From the NCBI GenBank assembly GCA_044347745.1, contig JBIKUD010000002.1:1-64000 (forward strand): a DNA stretch of 64,000 nt, in the 5' to 3' direction. Within the stretch, counting starts at the first letter, position 1; each line of letters opens with the position of its first letter. The notes below the pieces were generated by a model, which saw nothing but the letters and a program-made list of their open reading frames with translations, made no database searches and had not been told where the DNA came from. The stretch is from JAIBBV01 sp044347745. GTDB lineage: Bacteria > Bdellovibrionota_C > UBA2361 > JAFLCA01. A program made the position numbers and the translations under genes. Below are positions 36,408 through 44,304 of the stretch, one piece after another.

Positions 36408-37723
36408 TTGGACATTTTTACCAAAGTTTTTCCTGCGTTACGCCAAGCAAGCAGACCTCCTGCTAAGGAAAACGCGCTATACCCCTGAGATTGTAGATAC
36501 GCCGCATACCGTATGGTTTTCTCGCCAACAGGACAAAGCAACAAAATCGCTCGCTCCTTAGGAAAAGGAGCTGCGCCATCGATCATTTGCTCAAGCAGTT
36601 GCCAAGCGATATTTAATGCACCGGGTAAAGTCATAAGCTTATAAGAAAGATTGCCACGTACATCGATAATAAGCGGGTTATTCTCCTCTATCCATTGTGG
36701 AGCTGCCTCCACGGAAATTGTACAGCCTGCCCCACTCGGAGATCGTTCAAAAGCCTGCAATCCCTTACTGCTGGCATCTGCTGAAAATAGTTGCGGCCTT
36801 CTCGCTCGGATATAATCCATATACCATTCGAGACGGTCACAGACGATAAACACCGCTTTCTTGCGCTCGGTCAATGTGGGCGCAATCTTTTGAAGGTAAC
36901 GCAACGTCCCTAAATAACTTGCGCCGCTGGTCGGGCCGCACAGGATACCTACCTTTCGGACAAGTTCCATCATCGCATCAACAGCATCACCCGAATCTAC
37001 ATACAAAAAGTCTGCATAGTGTTCTTTGGTAAACAATCCAGATTCCCACATTTGATCTAAACTACGAATCCCAGGAATAAAATCATTCTTACTGGCGCAG
37101 ACACCAACGGTAACAAGATCCGGACTTCTGCCCTGCTTCAATCTTCGTGCAACTCCCAAAGTAGAGCCCGACGTACCTAGTCCGCCAAAAAAATAATCGA
37201 CCCGACCCAAATCATCTTCAATCTCTTTACCAGTAGTTGCAAAATGGACGTCTGGATTTTTTGGATTGGTAAATTGTGAAGGGAAATAGGCTTGTGCCGG
37301 GTTAGCCTTAACTGTTTTTTCAATCAAATATTGAGGGTCATTGGGATCGTTTGGATCAAAACACTCGCTGCCACCAACAACTTCCTCAATCTCAGCTCCG
37401 AGAAGTCGCACGATATCTTTGACACCCTCTAGTTTTGCAAGATAGGTAATAAGTTTTGTGCGTACCCCATGTATACTGGCTATAACTTGCAATGCTTTAG
37501 CGGTGTTCCCCGAGGAGTTTTCATAAATCGTCTGACCTTTTGCCTGAATATCAGCGATATCATCTTTGATCATTCCCCAAGCAATTCTATCTTTCACCGA
37601 ACCGAATGGATTCATCATCTCTAGCTTGGCGTATAAATCAATGTGTGGCAGACCGTGAACCTCTGGGGGAATACGCAGAAGTGGTGTGTTACCAATTAAA
37701 TCCGTTATCTTCTGATAAATCAT
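36404..37723 (-). CDS. Cysteine synthase-like PLP enzyme fused to a rhodanese domain
   Basis: 439 residues. Residues ~1-320 are a type II PLP enzyme of the cysteine synthase/cystathionine beta-synthase family: PLP Lys in NPFGSVKDR, substrate loop NSSGNTAKAL, phosphate cradle GGLGTSGSTLG. Residues ~335-439 are a rhodanese with its active cysteine in LLLCPVGEKT. SbnA-like members use O-phosphoserine to make amino-acid building blocks, while the rhodanese implies a persulfide. It overlaps the decarboxylase by ATGA and ends the four-gene operon. The stop codon lies in the repeat element. Confidence 0.88.
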   Translation of the reverse strand: MIYQKITDLIGNTPLLRIPPEVHGLPHIDLYAKLEMMNPFGSVKDRIAWGMIKDDIADIQAKGQTIYENSSGNTAKALQVIASIHGVRTKLITYLAKLEGVKDIVRLLGAEIEEVVGGSECFDPNDPNDPQYLIEKTVKANPAQAYFPSQFTNPKNPDVHFATTGKEIEDDLGRVDYFFGGLGTSGSTLGVARRLKQGRSPDLVTVGVCASKNDFIPGIRSLDQMWESGLFTKEHYADFLYVDSGDAVDAMMELVRKVGILCGPTSGASYLGTLRYLQKIAPTLTERKKAVFIVCDRLEWYMDYIRARRPQLFSADASSKGLQAFERSPSGAGCTISVEAAPQWIEENNPLIIDVRGNLSYKLMTLPGALNIAWQLLEQMIDGAAPFPKERAILLLCPVGEKTIRYAAYLQSQGYSAFSLAGGLLAWRNAGKTLVKMSN

Positions 37724-39240
37724 TTGAGCATCCTTTGAGCTAGCGGATTATACAGCTCTTCCCTGAACCAACAAAAACGCCCATCAACCTCAACAACTGC
37801 CACCTTATCCGCAATACGCTGTTGCAATACGGTAGTTTCGGCAAAATCCATCTGGTAAGCAGCCGTATTAACAAATGCAACCACATCCCCCGCCTGCGGA
37901 AGAAAACCCGGAAACGTTTTGTGATACTGAATCATGTCGTGCGTAAGACAAAGATTTCCGACGTAATACACTCCATTTTCTGCGGGCTGCGACGCAAGAC
38001 CTTTATGCAACACGATAGGATCTGTAAGCAGTTTAAGTTGGGTTGCATTCAAATTCGTGCGATTCATATCAAGCATCACTAACGTTTCATTGGTGAGCGA
38101 CTGTTTAATAAAATTAACTCGGGCAAGTGTGATGCCACACTGGTCCAAAAGCGCACGCCCAGGCTCTACATAGAGCTCCATCAAACTATCGCTGAGTATG
38201 TTTGCAAGACTTTGATTGCCAAAGGACGGCAAATGCGTATCAATTACAGAGGCAAGATCCCCGGGTCCGTCATCCTTATGGAAATGTTCCATAAAATTTG
38301 GCGCTCCCTTAAGCACCCCTTTCTCACTACTAAATCCAAGTCCGCTTTCGTTCCAGGTAATTGAACTGCGCTGCCCCAGAACAGATGCCTTCAACTCTTC
38401 GACCCAGAGATTCCATTCATCCTGCGAGGCTGCATACCGAATCCGATATCCTCCCCCAATATTCAAACCTCGTGGATTTAGACCACGCTCAATACAGGCA
38501 AAAGTTAGTTCAAGACACTTTTCTATTGCCAGCGGACGTCGAATATAATCACCCGCGTTAAAGTGGAAAGAGAACCCTCGAAAATCGATGGTTTCCCTAT
38601 GTGCAAGGAGAAAATCAATCAGACCGGCAACCTCTTCTGCACGATTTCCAAATGCACTGTCTTGGGCAGTAAATTTTTTATGGGAAGAGACAAAACCATC
38701 AAGGCGCACCAGCACTCCAATTTTTTCTCGCTTTGGAAGCACTGCCGCCATCTGCACCAATTGCTGCAGCTCCACAAAGTTATCCACATTGAACAAGATC
38801 CCGTGCTGTACCCCCAAACTAAGGTAATCAAGATTTTTTGGACCAGTTGCCTCAATACGCGAGGGATGGAAGCCCGTCGTTAAACCATTTTTAAGTTCGC
38901 CTTCCGACGATACATCAAGGCCAACTGAAGTAAGAGCCGCGCGTTTCCTCAATGCTAAAGATTTATTTGGCTTAGAAGTGTAGAAAATTCGACCTTGCAA
39001 CGATCGCTCGCGATACACCTTCTCAAATCCCGCAATGGTTTCGGCTATATTATCTGGGAAAATGATATTGAGGGGTGAGCCTAATCCATCTACCAGGGAA
39101 AAGGCCAAATCTTTGGAATCCAGAAATCGCTGAATTGACGGATGAATTGCTGCTCTCACCCGTGGCCGGATTCGATTTAACTGCGTACCCAGTAATTGAT
39201 CAGCGAGACAAGAAGCCGACTCCCCAACAGTGCTGCTCAT
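37720..39240 (-). CDS. Y4yA-type PLP-dependent decarboxylase (alanine-racemase fold)
   Basis: 506 residues of the ornithine/diaminopimelate decarboxylase fold: PLP Lys in YTSKPNKSLAL, DVSSEGEL, the HFNAGD loop, LNIGGGYRI and EPGRAL. It is close in character to Y4yA of the rhizobial symbiotic plasmid; from memory, y4yA there is near a cysteine synthase-like gene (y4xP) and an IucA/IucC-like gene. The same pairing occurs here without any siderophore synthetase. Substrate unknown. Coupled by ATGA overlaps on both sides. Confidence 0.85.
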   Translation of the reverse strand: MSSTVGESASCLADQLLGTQLNRIRPRVRAAIHPSIQRFLDSKDLAFSLVDGLGSPLNIIFPDNIAETIAGFEKVYRERSLQGRIFYTSKPNKSLALRKRAALTSVGLDVSSEGELKNGLTTGFHPSRIEATGPKNLDYLSLGVQHGILFNVDNFVELQQLVQMAAVLPKREKIGVLVRLDGFVSSHKKFTAQDSAFGNRAEEVAGLIDFLLAHRETIDFRGFSFHFNAGDYIRRPLAIEKCLELTFACIERGLNPRGLNIGGGYRIRYAASQDEWNLWVEELKASVLGQRSSITWNESGLGFSSEKGVLKGAPNFMEHFHKDDGPGDLASVIDTHLPSFGNQSLANILSDSLMELYVEPGRALLDQCGITLARVNFIKQSLTNETLVMLDMNRTNLNATQLKLLTDPIVLHKGLASQPAENGVYYVGNLCLTHDMIQYHKTFPGFLPQAGDVVAFVNTAAYQMDFAETTVLQQRIADKVAVVEVDGRFCWFREELYNPLAQRMLK

Positions 39241-40193
39241 GGTGCCTCATTCGCCAGAAAAAAGTTTTGATCAATCTGATTACTCACATCGCCGTAGCTC
39301 AATTTTACCCACTCTTTCTCGTTTAAACGCTGATGCAATCGGCGAAGCATAACTTGGCGCTGTTTCGGAGAAATTCGTGGAGCAGAAGCAAGTGTGTAAA
39401 TTCGGTCCATTAATTGATGCAGCTCGTTAGTCAAAGTTTGTGCGGGTATTGCGTGGCCTCGCTGGCGCATCCTTTTTAGTTGCGGCATAAAATCAATAGT
39501 CCCAAGCGCCGATACTCCTGTATGCTCTGCAATAAAAGCTAAGTCTTCTGAATTTTCTACTTTATTTGCGACTACCTGAACAATGGTCTCGATTCCTGCG
39601 CTTTTTGCGAGATTAAGGTAGAGCTTTGAAACCGCAACCGATTCGGGAGTTGGTTCTGTCAGGAGGACAATACAATCAAATTGTACATACATTGAATACG
39701 CAAATGAATCGGTGCCGGCAACCATATCACAGACAACATCAAACTTTTCAGCCAACATATGTGACAGAAGGTTCTCGGCCACAAACAGGTGGGAGTGATA
39801 GCAGGTTTGCCCAATACCAGATGTTTCATACGTACCCACCGTCAGTAATTGTGTATGGGCATCGATAGGTAAAGCGTAATCCTCAATCACTGAATCGTGA
39901 ATATGTGAAATAACATTTGAGCCAGGACCCGGAGGGGTGGTTGGAAGAAACATTTTTATATCTGGTATACGAGAATTGGCTCCCTTTAAATGAGTGCGAA
40001 TTGAAGCCGCAACTTCGGGTGAGGACAAAAAGCGCTCCGAGGGACAGTGCACTCCAAGCAACCCGCTGAGATTCATATTTATATCGGCATCAATTGCCAG
40101 CGTATCCCTGGCCTTTGCTTGTAAATATCTTATAAACAGGGCAGCTACCGTGCTCTTTCCCGATCCGCCCTTGCCTACAAATGCAATTTTCAT
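39237..40193 (-). CDS. CooC/MinD-type ATPase
   Basis: 318 residues starting with a deviant Walker A loop (FVGKGGSGKST), followed by an LAIDADINMNL switch region and the fold of CooC-type ATPases, which help insert nickel into CO dehydrogenase. Start ATG 40193 follows AAAGGGGAG; a longer frame to 40235 is not needed. No CO dehydrogenase or other nickel enzyme is encoded in the window, so the client is unknown. Second gene of the operon. Confidence 0.87.
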   Translation of the reverse strand: MKIAFVGKGGSGKSTVAALFIRYLQAKARDTLAIDADINMNLSGLLGVHCPSERFLSSPEVAASIRTHLKGANSRIPDIKMFLPTTPPGPGSNVISHIHDSVIEDYALPIDAHTQLLTVGTYETSGIGQTCYHSHLFVAENLLSHMLAEKFDVVCDMVAGTDSFAYSMYVQFDCIVLLTEPTPESVAVSKLYLNLAKSAGIETIVQVVANKVENSEDLAFIAEHTGVSALGTIDFMPQLKRMRQRGHAIPAQTLTNELHQLMDRIYTLASAPRISPKQRQVMLRRLHQRLNEKEWVKLSYGDVSNQIDQNFFLANEAP

Positions 40194-40212
40194 TCTGTAC
40201 TCCCCTTTCCCT

Positions 40213-41346
40213 TTATCTGGACTGATACATCTCACTCACTGCATGTTGTATCATACCTGCAGCTTCCTCTACCTCTGCTCGTGATGTCATACGACTGAAT
40301 GATATGCGCACGCACTCGCGAGCAGCCTCCACCCCCGCAATCGCCGATATCACATGAGAATACTCGTTCCGCGAACTGCTACAGGCAGCTCCAGTGCCGA
40401 AGGACACCTCTGGTAACGCCATAACGAGGGCTTCGCTATCAATTCCAGGGAATCGTAAGGCTAATATTCCTGGGACTTGCCAGGCTTCATCAGCATGCCC
40501 GTAGACAACGGGACCAAGCTGCTTCAAAACTCCTAAGAACTTATGACGCAGCGCCTGCTGCGAAGCAGTGTTTATTTCTAATATGTCGCACGCCTTTCCG
40601 AATCCAACACACAACGCTGTCGGAAGAGTTCCTGATCGCAAGTTTTTTTGCTGTCCTCCACCTCGTAAAAGTGGCACTACCTCCTTCTGTAGCTCTGCTC
40701 GAAGGTAGAGAGCTCCTATGCCCTGAGGACCATGAACCTTATGGGCAGACATGCTCGCAAAATCGACCGAAGCACTCACCACATCAAATGGTATCTTTCC
40801 AATCGCTTGAGCAGCGTCGCAATGCAGCAGAATATCACGACCTGCCAACAGCGCCGCCACCTCTTTGACAGGTTGAACTGTGCCAGTTTCATTGTTCACA
40901 GCCTGCAAACACACCAGACCTGTCTTTTCAGTTAAGTACGGATCAATGGTGCTGGCTTCAACCATTCCGCAAGGTTTTGGCGGCACCATAGTCACCGTGA
41001 AACCATCTATGCAATTTATTGCCTGAAGAACACTTGAATGCTCCAGCGCACTCGCAATAATGTGAGTCTTTCCTTTGCTCAATAAGTAGTCTGATATCCC
41101 GTGTACCGCCAAGTTATTGGCTTCGGTTGCGCCCGACGTAAAAATAATCTCTTCAGGCCTGGCATTCACCGCGTTGGCAACACTATTTTGCGCCTCACTT
41201 ACCGCACGCTCTGCAGCAGCCCCATGCACATGATGGCGCGCATGCGGATTCGCCGGAAATTGGAACCACGGCAACATTGCCTCCAGCACTCGCGGGTCAA
41301 CACATGTACTTGCTGCCGAATCTAAATATATCGCTTGAGCACTCAT
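40213..41346 (-). CDS. Cysteine desulfurase (NifS/IscS family)
   Basis: 377 residues of class V aminotransferase fold: PLP Lys in MSAHKVHGPQG, active Cys in GTGAACSSSRNEYS, His in ALEHSSV. It removes sulfur from cysteine as a persulfide. It is the first gene of the operon that also encodes the rhodanese fusion, so a sulfur relay between the two is plausible. I chose ATG 41346; a GTG at 41361 would add five residues and neither has a clear Shine-Dalgarno. Confidence 0.93.
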   Translation of the reverse strand: MSAQAIYLDSAASTCVDPRVLEAMLPWFQFPANPHARHHVHGAAAERAVSEAQNSVANAVNARPEEIIFTSGATEANNLAVHGISDYLLSKGKTHIIASALEHSSVLQAINCIDGFTVTMVPPKPCGMVEASTIDPYLTEKTGLVCLQAVNNETGTVQPVKEVAALLAGRDILLHCDAAQAIGKIPFDVVSASVDFASMSAHKVHGPQGIGALYLRAELQKEVVPLLRGGGQQKNLRSGTLPTALCVGFGKACDILEINTASQQALRHKFLGVLKQLGPVVYGHADEAWQVPGILALRFPGIDSEALVMALPEVSFGTGAACSSSRNEYSHVISAIAGVEAARECVRISFSRMTSRAEVEEAAGMIQHAVSEMYQSR

Positions 41347-41463
41347 GAAGACGATCAACACAATTCAAAATTACGCACCAAGTAACAATCAAATCAGCGT
41401 GAAACATTTGTCATGCCGACTGAGAGACTAAGCCATTAGAACCCATAGAACTTTTCTCCCCCC

Positions 41464-41508
41464 TTGCATATGCAACTGAGTTGCGTTACATAATGCAACC
41501 AAGTTGCA
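41464..41508. promoter_or_regulatory. Two or three Fur-family boxes in the divergent control region
   Basis: Site A TGCAACT-G-AGTTGCG (41471-41485) and site B TGCAACC-A-AGTTGCA (41494-41508) are 7-1-7 palindromes 23 bp apart, about two helical turns. A third overlapping palindrome, TTGCATATGCAA, sits at 41464-41475. They lie between the desulfurase operon and the GTPase gene. The form also reads TGCAA-N5-TTGCA, as in the actinobacterial nickel regulator Nur. Confidence 0.85.
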
Positions 41509-41564
41509 AATTAGTCAAAGTCCCGTTATTTCAAGGACAAAGGACATTTTAGGGGGAAGTCCAG

Positions 41565-43202
41565 TTGTTAAATCTAAAGCCCTCAGTACCAACATCAGAG
41601 CCTCTCACTGTCGAACCACAGGTAGTGGCACTTATCGGACCATGGGGCTCGGGCAAAACCACCATTCTCAACTCCATCCAACAGACCGCCGGATTCGCAG
41701 GCACCCGAGTCGGCGTTATCTTCGCTGAATTTGGTGAAGTGAACGTCGATGCAAGTCGAATTAGCGCCGATAAAATTGTAGAGGTTCAAGATCGCTGCAT
41801 CTGTTGTCATGGTGCAGAAGCCTTAGCTACCGGCATCAACCAATTACGGTCTCAAGTCGATTTGCTCTTGGTTGAAACCTCTGGGGTTTCGAACGGCTCT
41901 AACATCCGTGATGTCTTGAAGAGCCTTGGCCTTAATTACTCCATTCTTGGTACTGTGAGCACGGCAGGTTTTTCCAAAGAAGACATCGATTTACTTGACG
42001 CTCAACTGCCTGTGGTAGATCGGGTACTACTCACCCACAATGAATGGCTTGGAAGCCCACCATCACTGGACGACACCAAACTTGCACCACTGACAAGTTA
42101 CCTTTCTGGCTTAGGTATCATAGACAAAGTCAGCTTCGCCCATCCTAACAGAGGAATAGACGCAAGAGATTGGGAATCACTTAAAGTGCAGTCTCATCTG
42201 CCAGACAGCCTGTACATGCCGGCACGGCAAGCTTCGGCGCTTTCCACTCGCGAGCGGCAACACCATCAAATTGTTCTTACCGTGGTATTGCACCCTCAAA
42301 CTAGGGTTGAACAGCTACAAGAAACCCTCGCCCAACACGGGCCTCTCATCGAACGCGCCAAAGGTGTTATCTGTGATCAACATGGCGTTGCTTACGACTT
42401 TGACTATATCAAAGGGCGAGATCCAAAAACTGGAGAACCCAGTATGCAGCTAACCCTATCCCGCGAACCTTCTCGCTCCACTCTACTTGGTGGTAGACCT
42501 CACGTCGTACTTTTCTCACGCAACAATGAAGGGCTACTCACCCACTCATTATTCCTAGCTATCGGCTCGCCGCACATCACAGATGAGAGATTGGAAAAAG
42601 CGTTCTCGCGCTATCCGGAACACATAGAGTACTTTTCTAGATGGAATACATTCCCTGCGTACAACAAGGAGGGCGACAGATACTATGGCGTCCTCTACCC
42701 AATCATAACGTCTATTGATCGCATCCCCCGGCATGCAGACAGGCTCGGCATTGAACATTTTTGGAATAGAACCATAGAGGCGTATTTGGCTTGGCGAATT
42801 AAGGGCATCGAGGCTCTCGATCAGCTTCGCAATCAAGGCGTTTCAGACGCCCATCTGTTAGATCCTGAAAATTTATTAGCAACCAACCTTCTTTGGCATC
42901 TCCTCAATGCCCCGCGAGAGCTTTCCTTAGAGACAAAGACACGTATTGAGCAACAGACTCCTGCCAAAAGATTTTTCGCTTCAATGGCAACACTTTCTCA
43001 ACCGCCCGAATCGGGGGGTAATCGAGAACTTTCCCCTGAGTTTCTTGTAATGATCGCTCAGTTCGCCAAATACGGCCTCCGTAACGAAGGGCTTAACCTT
43101 GGCGATATCCGAGATGCCATGGCCCATGCTGAAAAGGTGGATAACGGTGGAACTTGGGCCGGTGCCTCAGAGCGACTTCTCTCTTTGCTTGACACTGAGT
43201 AA
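41565..43202 (+). CDS. Oversized CobW/COG0523-type GTPase
   Basis: 545 residues. The N-terminal third has the COG0523 features: Walker A GPWGSGKT (25-32), FAEFGEVNVD, the metal motif CICC (78-81) and LLVETSG (102-108). The nucleotide-specificity motif is THNE (157-160), not NKxD. The family is usually 320-450 residues, so ~150 extra C-terminal residues of unknown type are added. Members deliver zinc, cobalt or other metals. TTG start after AGGGGG. Preceded by the Fur boxes. Confidence 0.88.
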   Translation: MLNLKPSVPTSEPLTVEPQVVALIGPWGSGKTTILNSIQQTAGFAGTRVGVIFAEFGEVNVDASRISADKIVEVQDRCICCHGAEALATGINQLRSQVDLLLVETSGVSNGSNIRDVLKSLGLNYSILGTVSTAGFSKEDIDLLDAQLPVVDRVLLTHNEWLGSPPSLDDTKLAPLTSYLSGLGIIDKVSFAHPNRGIDARDWESLKVQSHLPDSLYMPARQASALSTRERQHHQIVLTVVLHPQTRVEQLQETLAQHGPLIERAKGVICDQHGVAYDFDYIKGRDPKTGEPSMQLTLSREPSRSTLLGGRPHVVLFSRNNEGLLTHSLFLAIGSPHITDERLEKAFSRYPEHIEYFSRWNTFPAYNKEGDRYYGVLYPIITSIDRIPRHADRLGIEHFWNRTIEAYLAWRIKGIEALDQLRNQGVSDAHLLDPENLLATNLLWHLLNAPRELSLETKTRIEQQTPAKRFFASMATLSQPPESGGNRELSPEFLVMIAQFAKYGLRNEGLNLGDIRDAMAHAEKVDNGGTWAGASERLLSLLDTE

Positions 43203-43248
43203 AACAACTTTCTTGATACAAAAGCACAAAGGTAGCAGAAATTTAATA

Positions 43249-43626
43249 CTACGGCTTTGAACAGCTTCGGCATTTCCCAGAGAGAACGAGCGATTCCCTC
43301 GCAATGACCAAACCCTTGGGCCGCAGATTTTTCAAATCGACCACATCGTCTCCAAGACACATAACCTGACTGCAATCTTGGCAAATAAAATGGGGGTGCC
43401 CCGCCACTTCTTTTAGTTCATACAAAGAAGCTTGGCCCGGGACCGAGATGCACACAATTTCCCCAGATTCGACGAGAACTTTTAGGAATCTATAGACGGT
43501 TGACTTGTTGAGATCTGATCTTTTTTTTGAAACATCTTTTAGAATTTCTACAGCAGTAATAGGCCGCCCGGAACTTCGAAGAGTGGCAGTTATCTCTACT
43601 CGGGCTTGTGTGGTTCTTGCGGACAT
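43249..43626 (-). CDS. Short Fur-family metalloregulator
   Basis: 125 residues with winged-helix N-terminus (TAVEILKDVSKKRSDLNKSTVYRFLKVLVESGEIV) and the Fur-type C-terminal half: HPHFICQDCSQ (H77, H79, C82, C85) and KCRSC (C119, C122). These two CxxC pairs form the structural zinc site. The usual HHDH is reduced to HPH, and the His in the xHRL segment is Glu (ARESL). ATG 43626 is chosen over 43782, because the Fur box at 43657-43671 lies inside the longer frame. Metal specificity is unknown. Confidence 0.9.
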   Translation of the reverse strand: MSARTTQARVEITATLRSSGRPITAVEILKDVSKKRSDLNKSTVYRFLKVLVESGEIVCISVPGQASLYELKEVAGHPHFICQDCSQVMCLGDDVVDLKNLRPKGLVIARESLVLSGKCRSCSKP

Positions 43627-43656
43627 GCCCAAACGATACACGATCTGCTCCCTTAT

Positions 43657-43671
43657 CGCAACCAAGTTGCA
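43657..43671. promoter_or_regulatory. Fur-family box upstream of the fur-like gene
   Basis: CGCAACC-A-AGTTGCA differs from site B by one base. It sits 31-45 bp before the regulator's ATG, indicating autoregulation. Confidence 0.85.
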
Positions 43672-43789
43672 ATTACCAACAACTATTACCCTATTTCTAA
43701 AAACTTCTAAAATTGACAGCACCGAAACGCAGAAGTAGGTGCTCAAGCAACGAATTTGGTCGTATTTTGCAACACGTGCCAAATTTTCT

Positions 43790-43818
43790 TTGCGTATTGT
43801 ATAGAGCTAAGATATACT
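43790..43818 (+). promoter_or_regulatory. Sigma-70-type promoter
   Basis: TTGCGT, 17 bp spacer, TATACT, giving a start near 43825. It reads into the small ORF at 43844 and possibly the long leader of the ABC transporter. Confidence 0.6.
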
Positions 43819-43843
43819 CAGTGGGTCGTTTATTAGAGTTTTT

Positions 43844-43993
43844 ATGTTGCCAGCAATTATCCAAATTAGCGCCTCACCTTCACTAATTAATCGTGAAGTG
43901 CTTGTGCCTGCGCGATTTCTTGCTGGGTCAAATGTGAAACTCTCTCTTAGCCCAGTCAAGATGCTTCAGCGTAAGCCAGCGGCGCGTATTTAG
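43844..43993 (+). CDS. Possible small protein, 49 aa
   Basis: An ATG frame 18 bp after the predicted start of the preceding promoter encodes 49 residues (MLPAIIQISASPSL...). No recognised family, no membrane segment. It could be a real small protein or a leader peptide. Support is limited to the promoter and the weak TTAGAG before the ATG. Confidence 0.3.
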   Translation: MLPAIIQISASPSLINREVLVPARFLAGSNVKLSLSPVKMLQRKPAARI

Positions 43994-44304
43994 CCTCGAT
44001 TTTTCGGGCTTCCAAGTAAAATTAGGTCGATAAAACTGCTCCGTAAGGGGCGCTTCGCCCGGCATGGGATTCTCCCAGCGCACGGGGTGTTAATTCGATC
44101 TTCCACCTACAAAGAAATCCGGCCGAGGCTCCAAACATCAGGCAGCTTTTAGCTTTTGCCTGCCATACGGGTAGATGATTTCGAAGGTTTTCAAAATAAC
44201 CGTAGCCCACTTTGCTCACTACCCCTCTGACACCGCGGATTGGAGGAGGAAAGAAGCAAATTGGTTGCTTCAACTCCAATTCAAAACAGAAAAGGAGGAA
44301 GGTT
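43994..44304 (+). other. Leader of the ABC transporter; no gene seen
   Basis: 311 bp without a convincing gene. Several small stem-loops are present: GGGCG-CTT-CGCCC near 44046-44058, GGTT...AACC near 44189-44203 and AATTGG...CCAATT (near 44258-44281) just before the ribosome site. A structured 5' leader is possible; no known riboswitch consensus is evident. Confidence 0.35.

Noticed and set aside
43249..43782. 177 aa version of the Fur-family gene
   Set aside because: The extra 52 residues have no Fur character and the region contains the operator-like palindrome and probable promoter.
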